From: Manduca sexta
Taxonomy: Eukaryota > Arthropoda > Insecta > Lepidoptera > Sphingidae
Reading direction: 5' to 3'
Assembly: GCF_014839805.1 (NCBI RefSeq)
Contig: NC_051142.1
Coordinates: 2,976,001 to 3,040,000 of the forward strand
DNA length: 64,000 nucleotides
Of this stretch, positions 1-10,429 are shown one piece after another. The position numbers and the translations under genes were made by a program. The notes beneath the pieces were generated by a model. It was given only the letters and a program-made list of their open reading frames with translations. It had not been told where the DNA came from and did no database searches. Positions within the stretch are counted from its first letter, which is position 1, and every line of letters starts with the position of its first letter.

Positions 1-1640
1 AATAGCCCTAAAGATTAGTTAAAGACGTGGCGACTAATAGTTTACCACTATAGAGGAACAGATGGATATCCTTTATAAAAGGGGAAGATCTCTAATCATG
101 CGAAGTAATTAACCGGCCGCAGCCGCACCGAATTTGTCATTTCGAAGCGGTTGTTTGAGTTTGCTGCGCGCCGCGGTAATTATGCTACCGTAACTCAAGA
201 ATGACCATTGTCATTTTGGTGTTACTGTTAATTAACATTTTTTCTTGGTGGCGTTACTAAGCCTAATTCCAAAAGTCGTTGTTTTATTAATTTTCTTCTT
301 CTTTTCCGATATTGATACATTTCAAAGTTACTATCGACTCACATATCTGCTTAACTTCAAGCCAGCTCTTTTGAACCTTCCATGAGAACCTGATCTGTAG
401 CAAAAATTTGGGATAGGCTTCCTTCTGAAAATACAAAACTACAACATAAATTATGAAATAAATAAGAAAATACGAAACTTCTAGAATCTTCAATCGTTAT
501 AACCATGTGTACGCTCGGTCCACCGCCGCTGCATTGCAGTGAATTATGGACATCATATTTCATGCTGACTTGGTCAACTACAGTGAGTAATGCTTCTAGT
601 GTTTACGTTTTATTAAAAATATTATTTATGTCTTGCAATATGTAGACCGGGATATTAGATCCGGCTGTATACTTTGAATAATTTGTGCAGATTGTGCATT
701 TCGGAATTTAAATTCCGTTCGATTTTGATTTTAAATTTAGAATTTATTTTCTTACCTGTACCTACTTTATTAACTACAAACTATTTTTTTCGGTTTGTAA
801 GAATTTATGTATTTACTCTAGACATTAGACAAACAAATAAATTTTAATATAATATATAAATTATTTTATGAATCATCTGGTATAAATAGGACTATATCAT
901 GACTTGCATACAGGAGACCTTTTTAGTGGGTACTACTGGTTTGTCTATTTTTGCAACCAAATATCATTATACAACCATTGTTGTGTTCCCAATGGAAAAA
1001 TTACATATTGTAACTAATAAAAATATATTTTTTTATAAAAACTCACTAATCGGCGTCACCTTTCCTTAATGAGTCTAATGTGGCGAAAAAATCATCACAG
1101 TCGACCCCTAAAATAAAAATAAACCTGATGCTACCTAAACTTCTATAATAGTCCGATGCAATCTTCCACCTCGCGTAATGGGTGTTTGCAGTCCGTTTTG
1201 TCCACCCGACTCAATGCGGGGGCTTCTAAAGGCAACCTTGGCCGAGTTGCTTTTATTTCACCCACCGCTCTCAACGATCAAGTTCATTTGCTTCAAATGC
1301 TACATTTGCTGCTCTTTTACGGTTAGGATTGTTAAAATGTAAATGGCTTTAGAGCTACTTAGCGATGTTTTTGTACAATCTTTTTAACAATGACCGTAAA
1401 GTCGATATCGCAGCGGCAGAAGTAAATTTTCTTTCTGTTACAGTATTGGTGTACCAAGTACAACTGTTTTGAACAAAATCATATTGATTTAAATAGATTA
1501 ACATATCCTAGGCTAATTTTATTTTGGTTTTGTATCGGACTCCGCAGTCAATACCGGGGCAAACCTGCGAATGGAATATTGGAAGCACCCGGCTTAACGA
1601 CTGCAGGGACCTGGAAGGAAGTTCGGAGGGGAGAACTAGG
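1..1640. other. Intergenic, no gene seen
   Basis: This stretch is AT-rich and I see no supported coding exon in it. A GC-rich patch at about 110-200 contains GGCCGC and GCGCGCCGCGG runs and could be regulatory, but nothing ties it to a gene. A fragment at about 1185-1320 follows an acceptor-like TTTGCAG and stays open for roughly 40 codons. It has no second splice site or recognisable domain, so I do not call it an exon. Confidence 0.5.
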
Positions 1641-1649
1641 AAGGAAGAA

Positions 1650-1932
1650 GACGAGACGAGTTTGCCATTCGCCTGATGGTAAGCGATACGACCGCCCATA
1701 AACAGTAGAAACACCATCCAACATCTTGAATTACAATATTGTGTGGTATTCCACTACGCTCGCCATCCTGAGACTTGAGATGTTAAGTCTTATTATGTCC
1801 AGTAGTTACACTGACTAGAATATCCTTCAAATCGGAACACAACGATGACTACACACTAGCGCTTGGCGGCAAAAATAGACATTGCTGTGGTACCCAGGCG
1901 GACTCTTACATATGAGACCTACCACCGGTAAA
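1650..1932 (+). repeat. Interspersed repeat family C, copy 1
   Basis: This segment shares most of its sequence with 52372-52618 (same orientation) and 58893-59175 (opposite orientation). Shared landmarks are AGCGATACGACCGCCCATAA, the block around ATCTTGAATTACAATATTGT, and GTTAAGTCTTATTATGTCCA. It has the look of the 3' part of a dead retroelement. No open frame in it is conserved between copies. The family name is unknown to me. Confidence 0.75.
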
Positions 1933-2330
1933 TGTATATTCATGTAATGATAATAGTTTCATACATAAAGCGAATACAATTTCAATCCTTATTTCTCTAG
2001 AGACAACACAAATCAGTATTTATTGGATATGGTATCAAATCAGTATTTATGGTCAGTACCTTTTTATATTAAACGTAATTCTGATGCTAATTGCATTTCA
2101 TTTTAGAGTCTCAATCGAGAGAGATAGGGTCGTATTTATAAATTAATATCTCTCATGAATTAAATTCGTAGACTTTTAATGTAACTATTTAATAAACCAC
2201 GCTTGCGCAGTCATTTGAGAGCTTGATCTCAGCTGAGTCGGCGCTGCTAGAGAAAAAAGAGTCAGCTATCAAAACCAGTTACATATTGTGATTTAAAAGG
2301 TCACAATTATAACAGCAGTAACATCGATAT

Positions 2331-2640
2331 AATATGTACTACGTACTAGATTTGACGTTACGAACATTCACTGTGTTTAACTGATTTGAACTGATATCCA
2401 TTCAAACTGAATTTAATGTGGTCAATATTGACAGCTTATGGTTGTCTACGGAGTGCCGCTCAGGATATAAAAACTCAAGTCTAAGTGTAAACGTGAATAA
2501 CAAATATTAGTCAAATAAGTAAAATTATTTGTTGTTCAAATGAATAAATAGGTTATCACACTGACGTTTTGGTTGCAATTTTAATTCAGATTTTGAAGAA
2601 ATAGTTTATATGGACGTTCGTGTCTATAGGATATACGTCA
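2331..2640. repeat. Direct repeat pair, left copy
   Basis: Diverged copy of 6150-6395 in the same orientation. Shared blocks include TACTAGATTTG with a following CTCACTGTGTT-like stretch, TTCAGATTTTGAA, and TTTATATGGACGTTCGTGTC. Both ends of the two copies match while the middle has drifted, so this is either an old mobile element present twice or an old local duplication. Confidence 0.65.
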
Positions 2641-2654
2641 ATGAGCAGTAAGTT

Positions 2655-2775
2655 TTTTTTTTACGGACGTAATCGTCGCAGGAACTCGCTAAATACAGGC
2701 CGCTACTAACAGATTGGTCTGGACATCTTTAGGATAGGCCTATGTTCAGCAGTGAACTTCCAAAGGTTTTCTTTT
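2655..2775 (+). mobile_element. RTE-type non-LTR retrotransposon 3' end, degraded
   Basis: The segment runs into GGCCTATGTTCAGCAGTG, the conserved end of the open reading frame of lepidopteran RTE-like elements (protein ending near EAYVQQWT). The upstream part resembles the codons for the KVAGxxW region but with stops and substitutions. Only a 5'-truncated 3' fragment remains, with no tail of repeated trinucleotides. Confidence 0.6.
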
Positions 2776-2937
2776 TATATATTCAAGGATTGCGTAGCTT
2801 AACTATATCGGCTAATAAAAGAAACATAATATAATAACAGTAATAACAGTATAGTTACAAAACGCTTAAAAAAAAGTTATTCTTTCCAAAAGTTAAAGAA
2901 GACATAAGCTATTTCATAAAAATCAGTATAAAATGTA

Positions 2938-3106
2938 CGGTGAAGGAAAACTGCATACCTGAGATGTTCTCATAGGAATTTTGAGGATGTGTGAAGCCTA
3001 TCAATCCGCACTAGGCCTAGGCATAATCCCTCTCAGTAGTAGAGGAGGCCCGTGCCCAACAGTGGGACAGTGTATAATACAGGGCTGATTTTATTATATT
3101 ATTAAA
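2938..3106 (+). mobile_element. tRNA-derived SINE family A, 5'-truncated copy
   Basis: This is the 3' half of the SINE seen complete at 41085, 48632 and 56452. It starts in GGTGAAGGAAAA, passes through ACCAATCCGCACTAGGCC-like sequence and AGTAGTAGAGGAGGCCCGTG, and ends in ATACAGGGCTGAT followed by TTATT repeats. The tRNA-like head is missing. Confidence 0.75.
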
Positions 3107-3576
3107 TTTACAAATGTTACTATTTACTATGAAACAATATATTGATTGTTTTTAGATGAATTTTGTCATACCATTACGTTCGCTTTAAACAACAACTCTA
3201 ATACCATTGGAAAAGGTTTATATTGTTAATTGTATAGCATTAAATACGTGTATTTGTTTAAGTGCAATCACCTTTAATTCCCAAACTCATCCAAGATTCG
3301 TTAAATTATTCCCAACTTTGGTAAATGGTTAGAAACTTCTAGACTACATAACTATGTTTTCTTTTACATTATTAATCGCATTAAAACATATCAGATCAAT
3401 TTATTGGTGAAATAATTGTAGTTAACTGAATTCGGGGTTCAACGCTTAAAAAGGTAAGAGAAATACATATTTTTCGAATCATTTAAAATAAGATCATTAT
3501 AATGAAATAAACTCTCTGAATTAATAACGTAAGTCAGTTCTCTATTTGCCTGCGGAACACAAACGTGATATATAAA

Positions 3577-3790
3577 TCTATACTAATATATAAAGCTGAA
3601 GAGTTTGTTTGTTTGAACACGATTATCTCAGAAACTACTAAACTGATTTTGATTTTTCACTAATAGGAACGTTACTTCTGAGTGCCGATGATTACTTTAT
3701 GCCGTGAAAATATATCATACAAATCCTGGACATTTGGGCGAAATATAGGTTTTTCCCAAGACTCCTCTGAAAAAATATTGTTTGCAACAA
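3577..3790 (+). mobile_element. Helitron-like non-autonomous fragment
   Basis: It begins TCTATACTAATATATAAAG, followed by TTTGTTTGTTTGAACACG and a diverged AACTACTAAACTGATTTTGA. This 5' start is shared with 15137 and, in variant form, 24208 and 57737. The expected CTAG end is not clear here, so the right border is approximate. Assignment to Helitrons rests on the TC start and CTAG end of the better copies. Confidence 0.45.
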
Positions 3791-4107
3791 AACGTCGTTA
3801 TAATTTCTTATTCATTTATACAGCTTGTTATTAAATTTTTTTACGATTTATCGTCTGCCTATTTAAAAAAATTGTTATTCCCTGACAACAACAGTTTTTA
3901 AAAACCCCTGCCGGACGGCCCTGGGACGCCCCTCAAACTAGAACAAATCCGGGGAATTCCGGACGGCTAACTGCCCTACATAAATGGAATACTCCGGGAT
4001 AATCAAACAGAGCGGCGTAATTGTTTCGACGAACGAGGAACACTCATCTCTCGTCAGGAGTGACCAGATTACCATCAGATACAGTAGGGTCACTTTGCCA
4101 TGCCATT

Positions 4108-4425
4108 TTTTTTAACAACGTGTCATCATCAGCCTATATCTTTGTCCACTGCTGGACATAGGCCTCCTCCAATATGCGCCATTTTACCCTGTCTTCGGCC
4201 TGTCGCATCCAGTTCTTACCAGCGACCTTTCGCAGATCGTCACTCCACCTAGCTGGAGGGCGTCCTACACTACGTTTGCCGAGCCGTGGTCTCCACTCAA
4301 GAACTCGTTTACCCCATCGTATACCCCATGGTTCTTCGACAGATATGCCCTGCCCACTGCCACTTCAGTTTGCTAATCCTGTGTGCTATGTCGGTGACAT
4401 TGGTTCTCTAACGAATGACCTCGTT
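4108..4425 (-). pseudogene. RTE-type retrotransposon reverse-transcriptase C-terminal remnant
   Basis: Read on the minus strand this encodes the tail of an RTE-clade polyprotein. One frame gives a KLKWQWAGHICRR-like stretch and another gives GRPPARWSDDLRKVAG, KNWMRQAEDRVKW and EEAYVQQWT, the usual C-terminal order of this family. The two parts lie in different frames, so at least one frameshift has occurred. The element ends in a short ATGATGA tail. It is a dead, 5'-truncated copy; the plus-strand open frame across it has no support. Confidence 0.8.
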
Positions 4426-4974
4426 ACGAAGTTTATCCTTCAGAGAACAACGTGTAACAAGCACGAAACGCACTGCGTTACGTTACAATAGAAATAGGCA
4501 TATAGCCTACCATTTCACGCTAAATTCACGAGGACAACGCAACACGGCCACATTAAGAGTTTACACAGTCATGGACAATAAGGCCCAGGTGACATATTTG
4601 CTGAAGCGAGCTATAAAAAACTTAAGCAAAATTAGGGACAACGCGTACCAAAACGCTCTAATCTGCCGAACATTAAAGTTTAAAATTAAGAGTAATGACC
4701 GTAATGCGAAACTCATGTAATTCGTTAGTGAAATTACGGAGTAAATGTAGCCCTAATTTTTCACACGCTTAATTTCGGCCCATTTAGAAAATGGAACTGC
4801 CTTTTTTACTCTCTAATGTACACACTGCTTTTTAATTGTAATAAATTGTAAGATAAAAATCTAAATATTATGAAAGTCATCTTCATTATATTAAGGAACC
4901 GTTGCGTTAACAATAAAATTAAAATATAAAAGACAATAAAACAAAAAAATAATCTCTGCTGCATAAATGGAGAT

Positions 4975-5115
4975 ATTTAACGCATAGGAAACCTGGTCTA
5001 TCCATCTTGGGTTTCGTCTTCGTGGTCTCTTCCTTTCCAACTTTCCGACCATGACCGGCTTTTCCAGGTCTTCTGGATCGCATCTGGCGATATGTGCAAA
5101 AACCTCAGAAAAAAA
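4975..5115 (-). pseudogene. Non-LTR retrotransposon coding remnant
   Basis: On the minus strand the frame reads HIARCDPEDLEKPVMVGKLE, then KRPRRRNPRWIDQVSYAL. This is the pattern found near the C-terminus of lepidopteran endonuclease/reverse-transcriptase elements (HxAR, EGKxxGKRxRGRxxxRW, DQ). The surrounding frame is AT-rich with no further similarity. It is a short decayed fragment of RTE or a related clade. Confidence 0.65.
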
Positions 5116-5219
5116 GAGTAAGTAATAAACTACGTAAGAATCTATCCTGGGGTTGAATACGATAACTTTCATTGGTGCGTTTAGTTTTTGCCAAATATGA
5201 ACAAACAACTATTCATCAT

Positions 5220-6149
5220 TTTTATAAAAATCTATACAGTATGTTATTTAAATTGTTTTACGTAAAATCTAATATAATAGTATTAAAAACAATTGTAGTT
5301 GAAAACATAAAAAGTACTTAATAACATTATTAGTACACATTGCAAAAATAAAACGTTTGGGCAGGTACACTCACTGCAGTTACAGAATATTGAAACAGCA
5401 ATAACAGTTACCGTAACTTTTACTATCGAGTGAGATAGTAAACTACAGTAAAAATGTTAGAAAGTTATTAAGACTAACTATCGATCTAAATAGCACAGCC
5501 GCTCATGATTTACATTGCCGATTTACTTACCATCAGGTGCAATCATAGGCGCCACCACGATCACTTTTAAAGAGGTGCATATGCATAAGAAGGTACTACA
5601 TACTATCATTATTTTTTTAAATCATGTGGTTTTTTGCATATGCTAATAAAACCTCTTTAGTCGATAGTTCCATAGTCATGAAGTAATTTTTATTGTGATT
5701 TATTCAGGACAGAGGGGTGCACGTGCAACCCCTTGCGCTCCCCTCCCGGCGCCCATGATTTTAGGCCATATCTGGACACGAAATACCATGAACTTTCATC
5801 CCTGCAAACTCCAAACTCAAGCATAAAATCTAATTTGAAATATGTATTTCCAAGACTCACACGAGAATTCCAACTAGCATTAACTGATTAGTCTTTGAAG
5901 GATAAAAGTTTGCCGTGACTTGCGCAAGACCCTCAAGTTTGTTTGCCTGATTACCCGTCTGTAGATTCTCAAGTTTTCTAGTTTAAGTTTGCTGTTACTT
6001 CAGGGTGATATAAATTACCTTGTGAACAAGATAGATAATATATTATGGACGTGACTTGTATGATGTTTCCTTTCTCCTAAATTATAAGAGCTTTATCACA
6101 CGTTTATAAAAACTGTTCGCGTAAAATACACGAGTGTTTAAATTCATTG
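5220..6149. other. Intergenic, no gene seen
   Basis: AT-rich sequence. The short segment 5705-5760 is richer in GC (CCCTTGCGCTCCCCTCCCGG) but has no open frame. I see no exon with flanking splice sites. Confidence 0.5.
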
Positions 6150-6395
6150 ATAATGTACTATGTACTAGATTTGGAGTTCCAAACACTCACTGTGTTCAAC
6201 TGAAGTGTACTGCAATCCGGTTTTAGTTGCCATTTCACTTATACTATATTTATAGCGTTTTAGTACTGCATTAAACATGCAGTTTAAAAGGTTTGGTTAG
6301 GCGACGATTGATGTTTAGCGCTGCAGCGAACTTTAGTTCTAACTTCAGATTTTGAATAAATTGTTTATATGGACGTTCGTGTCTATATGTCAATG
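6150..6395. repeat. Direct repeat pair, right copy
   Basis: Second copy of the sequence at 2331-2640, same orientation, diverged but with the shared block TTTATATGGACGTTCGTGTC near the right end and TACTAGATTTG near the left end. The two copies lie 3.8 kb apart. Confidence 0.65.
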
Positions 6396-7945
6396 TTTAA
6401 AATGTATTTATATAGGCGTTTATAACGACACAGAACTGCATAGTGTGTTACATTTTCTATGTAGTTTTATATTGAAAGTAACAGTTTTTTTGTTTAAAGC
6501 AATAAGCGCATGACGCGTCCTTTTTAGATGGTACTAAATGAATAAATTAGTGATACGTCTGAACGTAACATTAGAAACCAAGTGCTTATTTAATGAAAAT
6601 GTTTGCTATAAAATCGATCCAATACGAAGTATTTCTCTTGAAATATCTTTAGACTGTTCATCCGAGCATTCAGTGGAAGTCTGATCCGTAATCCGCTTCC
6701 GAGAAACTTCGATTGAAAATTCTCACTTAGATTTCTGTTTTATAGAACACCAGTGATTGCGAATAATAATTAAAACCAGATAAAACGTAGACTATATATT
6801 TATCAAAGATGTACGTTTTTTACATAGTTGTTTCGGATCTACATGCATATTGTAGTCAATCTTACTATTGTCTTACTCTAATCCTTCGGCAATAAAGGCA
6901 TATGTGTTTGTTTTGCTGTTTATAGGCAATATAATTATTGGCCATAGTGATTTTACATGAGTTTTCTAGTCGCAGTCATAGTAGTGTCATGCATTTTGCA
7001 ATATTTGTAATTTTTTAATTCGGCTGTGGATGGAGTTATTAATGTTTATTGGTGAAAGAAACATTTACCATAATATAAGAGTATTATAGACTCGTTATGT
7101 TTTTTTTTTAATACATATCTATTAAAAAGCTAATGGACAAGGCAACCTAGTTGTAAGTACTTCATTTTTTTTACATAAACACTTCATCTACGAAGCAACA
7201 AAACAAAATTCAAGATGGCGGCACGATAACAAAGGCCTTTAAAATTGGGAAAGCTATAAATTGAACGATGCCCGTACTAAATTCAGGTGAAACCGTAAAA
7301 TGGGATACAACCCTCAACCACGACATGGATCAAAGTGACCGCTGGGAGACAGATTGATCGTTTACAATAAACTGCTAAGAATAGATTAATAATTATTAGA
7401 TTTGATAACATACGTTCCTAAATTATTAACCCCTATGCTTATAAATTGAAACTTTATTTAGATACTGTAGACATTGATCGATGCAATTTATATATTTTTT
7501 TATTTATTACAGCTATGAATATGAAACATCATTTTTTTCTGTTGAGGTTTGCATGGACAAATACAAAGCCTTTTTATAATGTAATGTAAACTGGCCGCGT
7601 AATAGTACGTATCTTTTGAATTATTGTATTTGGAATAAAATAACAATGTACTGTTACTAAGCAATGTGTGCTAGTCTAATATGGTTGTCTAACGTGTTAA
7701 CTCTATTGAAATATAAGTTCCTATTCCACGGAAAACCTTGTTTATTTTTCACACTTACTCTGCAAAGGCAATCCGAATCCCAAGATTTTCACCTCAGGAA
7801 GTTTAGGAGAGGCTAAAAACCAGCGCTGCTTGGAACTACCTATCCCAGTCAGCAAGAGCTGAGTGAACCGCTTCCTTTTGCCTTTACAATTCTACAAATT
7901 TACCGTGCTTTATAATGATAGATGTAAATAGATAAGGTCATGAAC
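6396..7945. other. Intergenic, no gene seen
   Basis: AT-rich flank downstream of the Cys/Gly-rich gene. The block at 7755-7890 is richer in GC and is bounded by GCAAAGGCAATC and the inverted-looking CTTTTGCCTTTAC, so it may be a small foldback element. No coding exon is supported. Confidence 0.45.
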
Positions 7946-7950
7946 GGATT

Positions 7951-7962
7951 TTTATTTATTTA
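7951..7962 (-). terminator. Poly(A) signal of the Cys/Gly-rich gene
   Basis: TTTATTTATTTA on the plus strand reads as overlapping AATAAA hexamers on the minus strand, about 45 nt past the TGA stop at 8007-8009. Position and orientation suit cleavage of this transcript. Confidence 0.6.
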
Positions 7963-8006
7963 TTTTTATATTTTACTTACACGTCAATTATAATAAAATT
8001 GCGACA

Positions 8007-8701
8007 TCAATAAGACCAACAAGCGCCGTAATAATTCGGAGTCATCTCGATAATCGTCGCAGGATACTCGACTTCTGGGAAATATATTGTGGATTTACAA
8101 TTGCATTCACTCAAACACGAACATACGGGGGAAGTAGTCGGCTTACATGTGCTACAGACGTTAGATCTCTCCCTGCAACATCCGCACGCCGCACCGCATC
8201 CACAGTTAGAACGACCGCAACCGCCACAGCCGCCACAACAGCCACCACAGCAACCGTTGGACATCGCACAAGAGCTCATGCATGGGGTCTCAGCGACCGC
8301 GCACGCAGTTGAGGGTTGCGTTCGGAAACAGCAGTAAGTGTATCCGTACTGAAAGTAATGTGGCGTCTTATTGTAGAATGTTTTATGACTGGTTTCACTT
8401 TTGAAATTGGAATTGTTGAGGAAGTGTTGCCAACTTGAAATAATCCTATAACCTCGTTACGATCGTATACGTGAGAATTTACAGCGTTCTATTTTGTTTT
8501 TCATCGGCTTTTATCGTGGAGTAAAAAAATTATGAATCTGTGGGCTTGATCATATACCACAGGCAAAAAAATATTTACAGATTATTTAAAAGTCTTTTGT
8601 CACGGGAATTTAAACTCTAATTACGCTAAGTTATTTTACACATTCAGAATATTTACCTGGAATAAGCACAAAACAGCAATGAAGAACACGGTGAGACGCA
8701 T
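8007..8701 (-). CDS. Small secreted Cys/Gly-rich protein, two exons
   Basis: Exon 1 (8701 down to 8657) encodes 15 residues, MRLTVFFIAVLCLFQ, a typical signal-peptide core. It ends in CAG followed by the donor GTAAAT. Exon 2 (8348 down to 8007) follows the acceptor TTACTTTCAG and encodes 113 residues, starting YGYTYCCF and ending in TGA. The phase-0 junction gives a 128-residue preprotein, probably cleaved near residues 18-21. The mature part holds about 22 cysteines, with CC and CG repeats around residues 45-75 (CCGGCCGGCGGCG), then spaced single cysteines, and a Tyr/Pro-rich tail ending YYGACWSY. The architecture (signal exon, one intron, Cys/Gly-rich exon) resembles lepidopteran chorion genes, but the tail is not one I recognise from chorion proteins. 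A cuticle, eggshell or silk-associated structural role is inference only. A TATA box and poly(A) signal fit the model. Confidence 0.8.
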
Positions 8702-8758
8702 TTTGTTTTGATTGACACGTATAACAAAACTAAACGTCCAATTTTGTTCATATTTTGT

Positions 8759-8768
8759 CTTATATACA
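8759..8768 (-). promoter_or_regulatory. TATA box of the Cys/Gly-rich gene
   Basis: The minus strand reads TGTATATAAGAC about 60 nt upstream of the ATG at 8701. This spacing leaves room for a transcription start about 30 nt downstream and a short 5' UTR. Just upstream, at 8775-8814, the arms TAGTACTTTCA and TGAAAGTCAAGTACTA form an imperfect inverted repeat that could be a regulatory site. Confidence 0.6.
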
Positions 8769-8819
8769 TAAATGTAGTACTTTCATAATATTTTGTTGTG
8801 AAAGTCAAGTACTAGGTCA

Positions 8820-10240
8820 TTTGATAAGGCGTTGAAAAAAACATCACGTACAAGTACTTATAGTTCATTCTATCGCTTACGAAAGTGTTATCAAAACATT
8901 TGAAGAGAGTATGAATTTCGTAATAAATAATTACAATATTTTATTAATTTAATTTCGTTGCCTTAAGTCGCTTTTACTTACTGGTGTCAGTTTTGGATCG
9001 GTAGGTCTTGGGTTCGGTCCCCAGTTCAACACTCAACAAACACTATAAGTTGGTTTTATATCACGTAATGTCGAAAACAAAAAAGGATGACATGATATTT
9101 CGGAAAATTAAGTATCCACACTGTAAGCCTGAAAAGGACTTTTACACGAGTAAAAGTAAAAAATAGTAAAAGTAGTATTGAGTAAAAGTACTCTGTGTTT
9201 TTTTTTATACTATTTTTGTTGTTCTTATGTGTGTAGAAAAATAAATGGTTTTAAAACGGAGCACAAAATGGACTTCTTAATAAACTTGGTTCTTCAAGCG
9301 AAGACATCACACGTGTTCCTCGAGAAATGCTCATTTCAACTTCATAACGGAGCGTCAACCCTTTAAGGAGGAACACGATGAAAATAAAATAAAGTTAGAC
9401 CCTGTTCATAGAGTGACTAGAAATTATTTGTGTTTCGATATTTTAGATATAAATAAGTACTTTACCATCACAATGAAATGACCTATTAAAGTATCACTGT
9501 CGACCTTGTTCTTATTTTCCTATGAAGTATTGATGTACCGTTCTCCACGTGAAACTCTCCTTGCGCAAGTTTCATACCATCTCCATTATTGGGTCAGGTC
9601 TGCTCAAAACAAAATGACGATATAAATATACTAGGAGTAGTATTATTTTATGCACTAAAAGAAATAAAATTATTTTTAATGTAAATAAATGTATTTAATT
9701 ACTAATTAGCAAGTCAACTATGAAGGTAAAACCAACAAAGGAAAATCATACATATTGCGCTGACGTTAACTAAATTAGATAATGCATTGTTTGTAGATAA
9801 AGGGTTATTTAGCTCCACACCTTTAAAGTAATATAATACATTCACTCCAGAACAAAATAGATTTTAAAACTCAAAATTCAACAATGGCTTTATATCCCAA
9901 ACCCCAAGACAGAAACTGTACAACACTGTCGCGAAAGAGGTCACAGTATTCAGGTTTCTGAACAAAAAGGAGGAAAATCATCGTACACCGTGCAACACAC
10001 TTGAAAACAGACACCACGGCGCTCGCTGATTACTGTTTTGTATGACTTTAGAAGTAGACTTATGAAAAAAATTGCGTGCGGAAACTTCATATTGAATTTT
10101 GGAAGTAAATCGTACTTAAATGAATTTTGTAACTGAGTTATTATTACACATTTCACAGGAGGATGTGTTCAGGATTGTCGACTTTGAGGAAAGAATTCTA
10201 AGTTTTAACTATTTTGTTGTATGTACAATATTTTTTTATT
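8820..10240. other. Intergenic, no gene seen
   Basis: AT-rich upstream flank of the Cys/Gly-rich gene. GGGTTCGGTCCCC at about 9009 looks like an isolated B-box and may be a relic of a tRNA-derived SINE, but no matching A-box was found. The open frames here have no domain and no splice context. Confidence 0.45.
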
Positions 10241-10244
10241 ATTT

Positions 10245-10425
10245 TTTCGGTGCCGTAGTTGTATTACGGTATAATCGAGTACTGACTACTGAGGTTTTGA
10301 GTTCCGTTCCCGAATCGAGCAATATTGGGTTTTTTTACTCAATATCAGCCCGTAATCTGGAATTTGTGCCCAATATGATAGGCTTAGTCCTATTACGTCA
10401 TGGGACTGAATAAAGTTTGGATATA
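10245..10425 (+). mobile_element. tRNA-derived SINE family B, diverged copy
   Basis: It matches the family seen best at 26581: a head like TCGGTGCCGTAGTTGTA, then a degraded B-box region, ATTGGGTTTTTTTACTCAAT, ATCAGCCCGTAATCTGGAAT, and a GATAGGCTTAGTCCTATTAC tail. The open frame running through it is therefore not a gene. Confidence 0.7.
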
Positions 10426-10429
10426 AAAG

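Noticed and set aside
1185..1325. A possible plus-strand terminal exon after TTTGCAG (SVLSTRLNAGASKGN and on to a stop)
   Set aside because: The frame is short, no upstream exon with a fitting donor was found and no domain is recognisable.
4174..4720. Two plus-strand open frames of about 100 codons
   Set aside because: The first is antisense to an RTE remnant. The second is a neighbouring AT-rich frame with no domain or splice site.
8089..8337. Plus-strand open frame rich in Pro and Gln across the Cys/Gly-rich gene
   Set aside because: The repeats of the minus-strand CC and GG codons read as QPPQQPP on the other strand. It has no signal peptide, no promoter and no splice context.
9000..9030. 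An isolated GGGTTCGGTCCCC resembling a tRNA B-box
   Set aside because: No A-box or cloverleaf can be built around it, so it is not a tRNA gene and at most a SINE relic.
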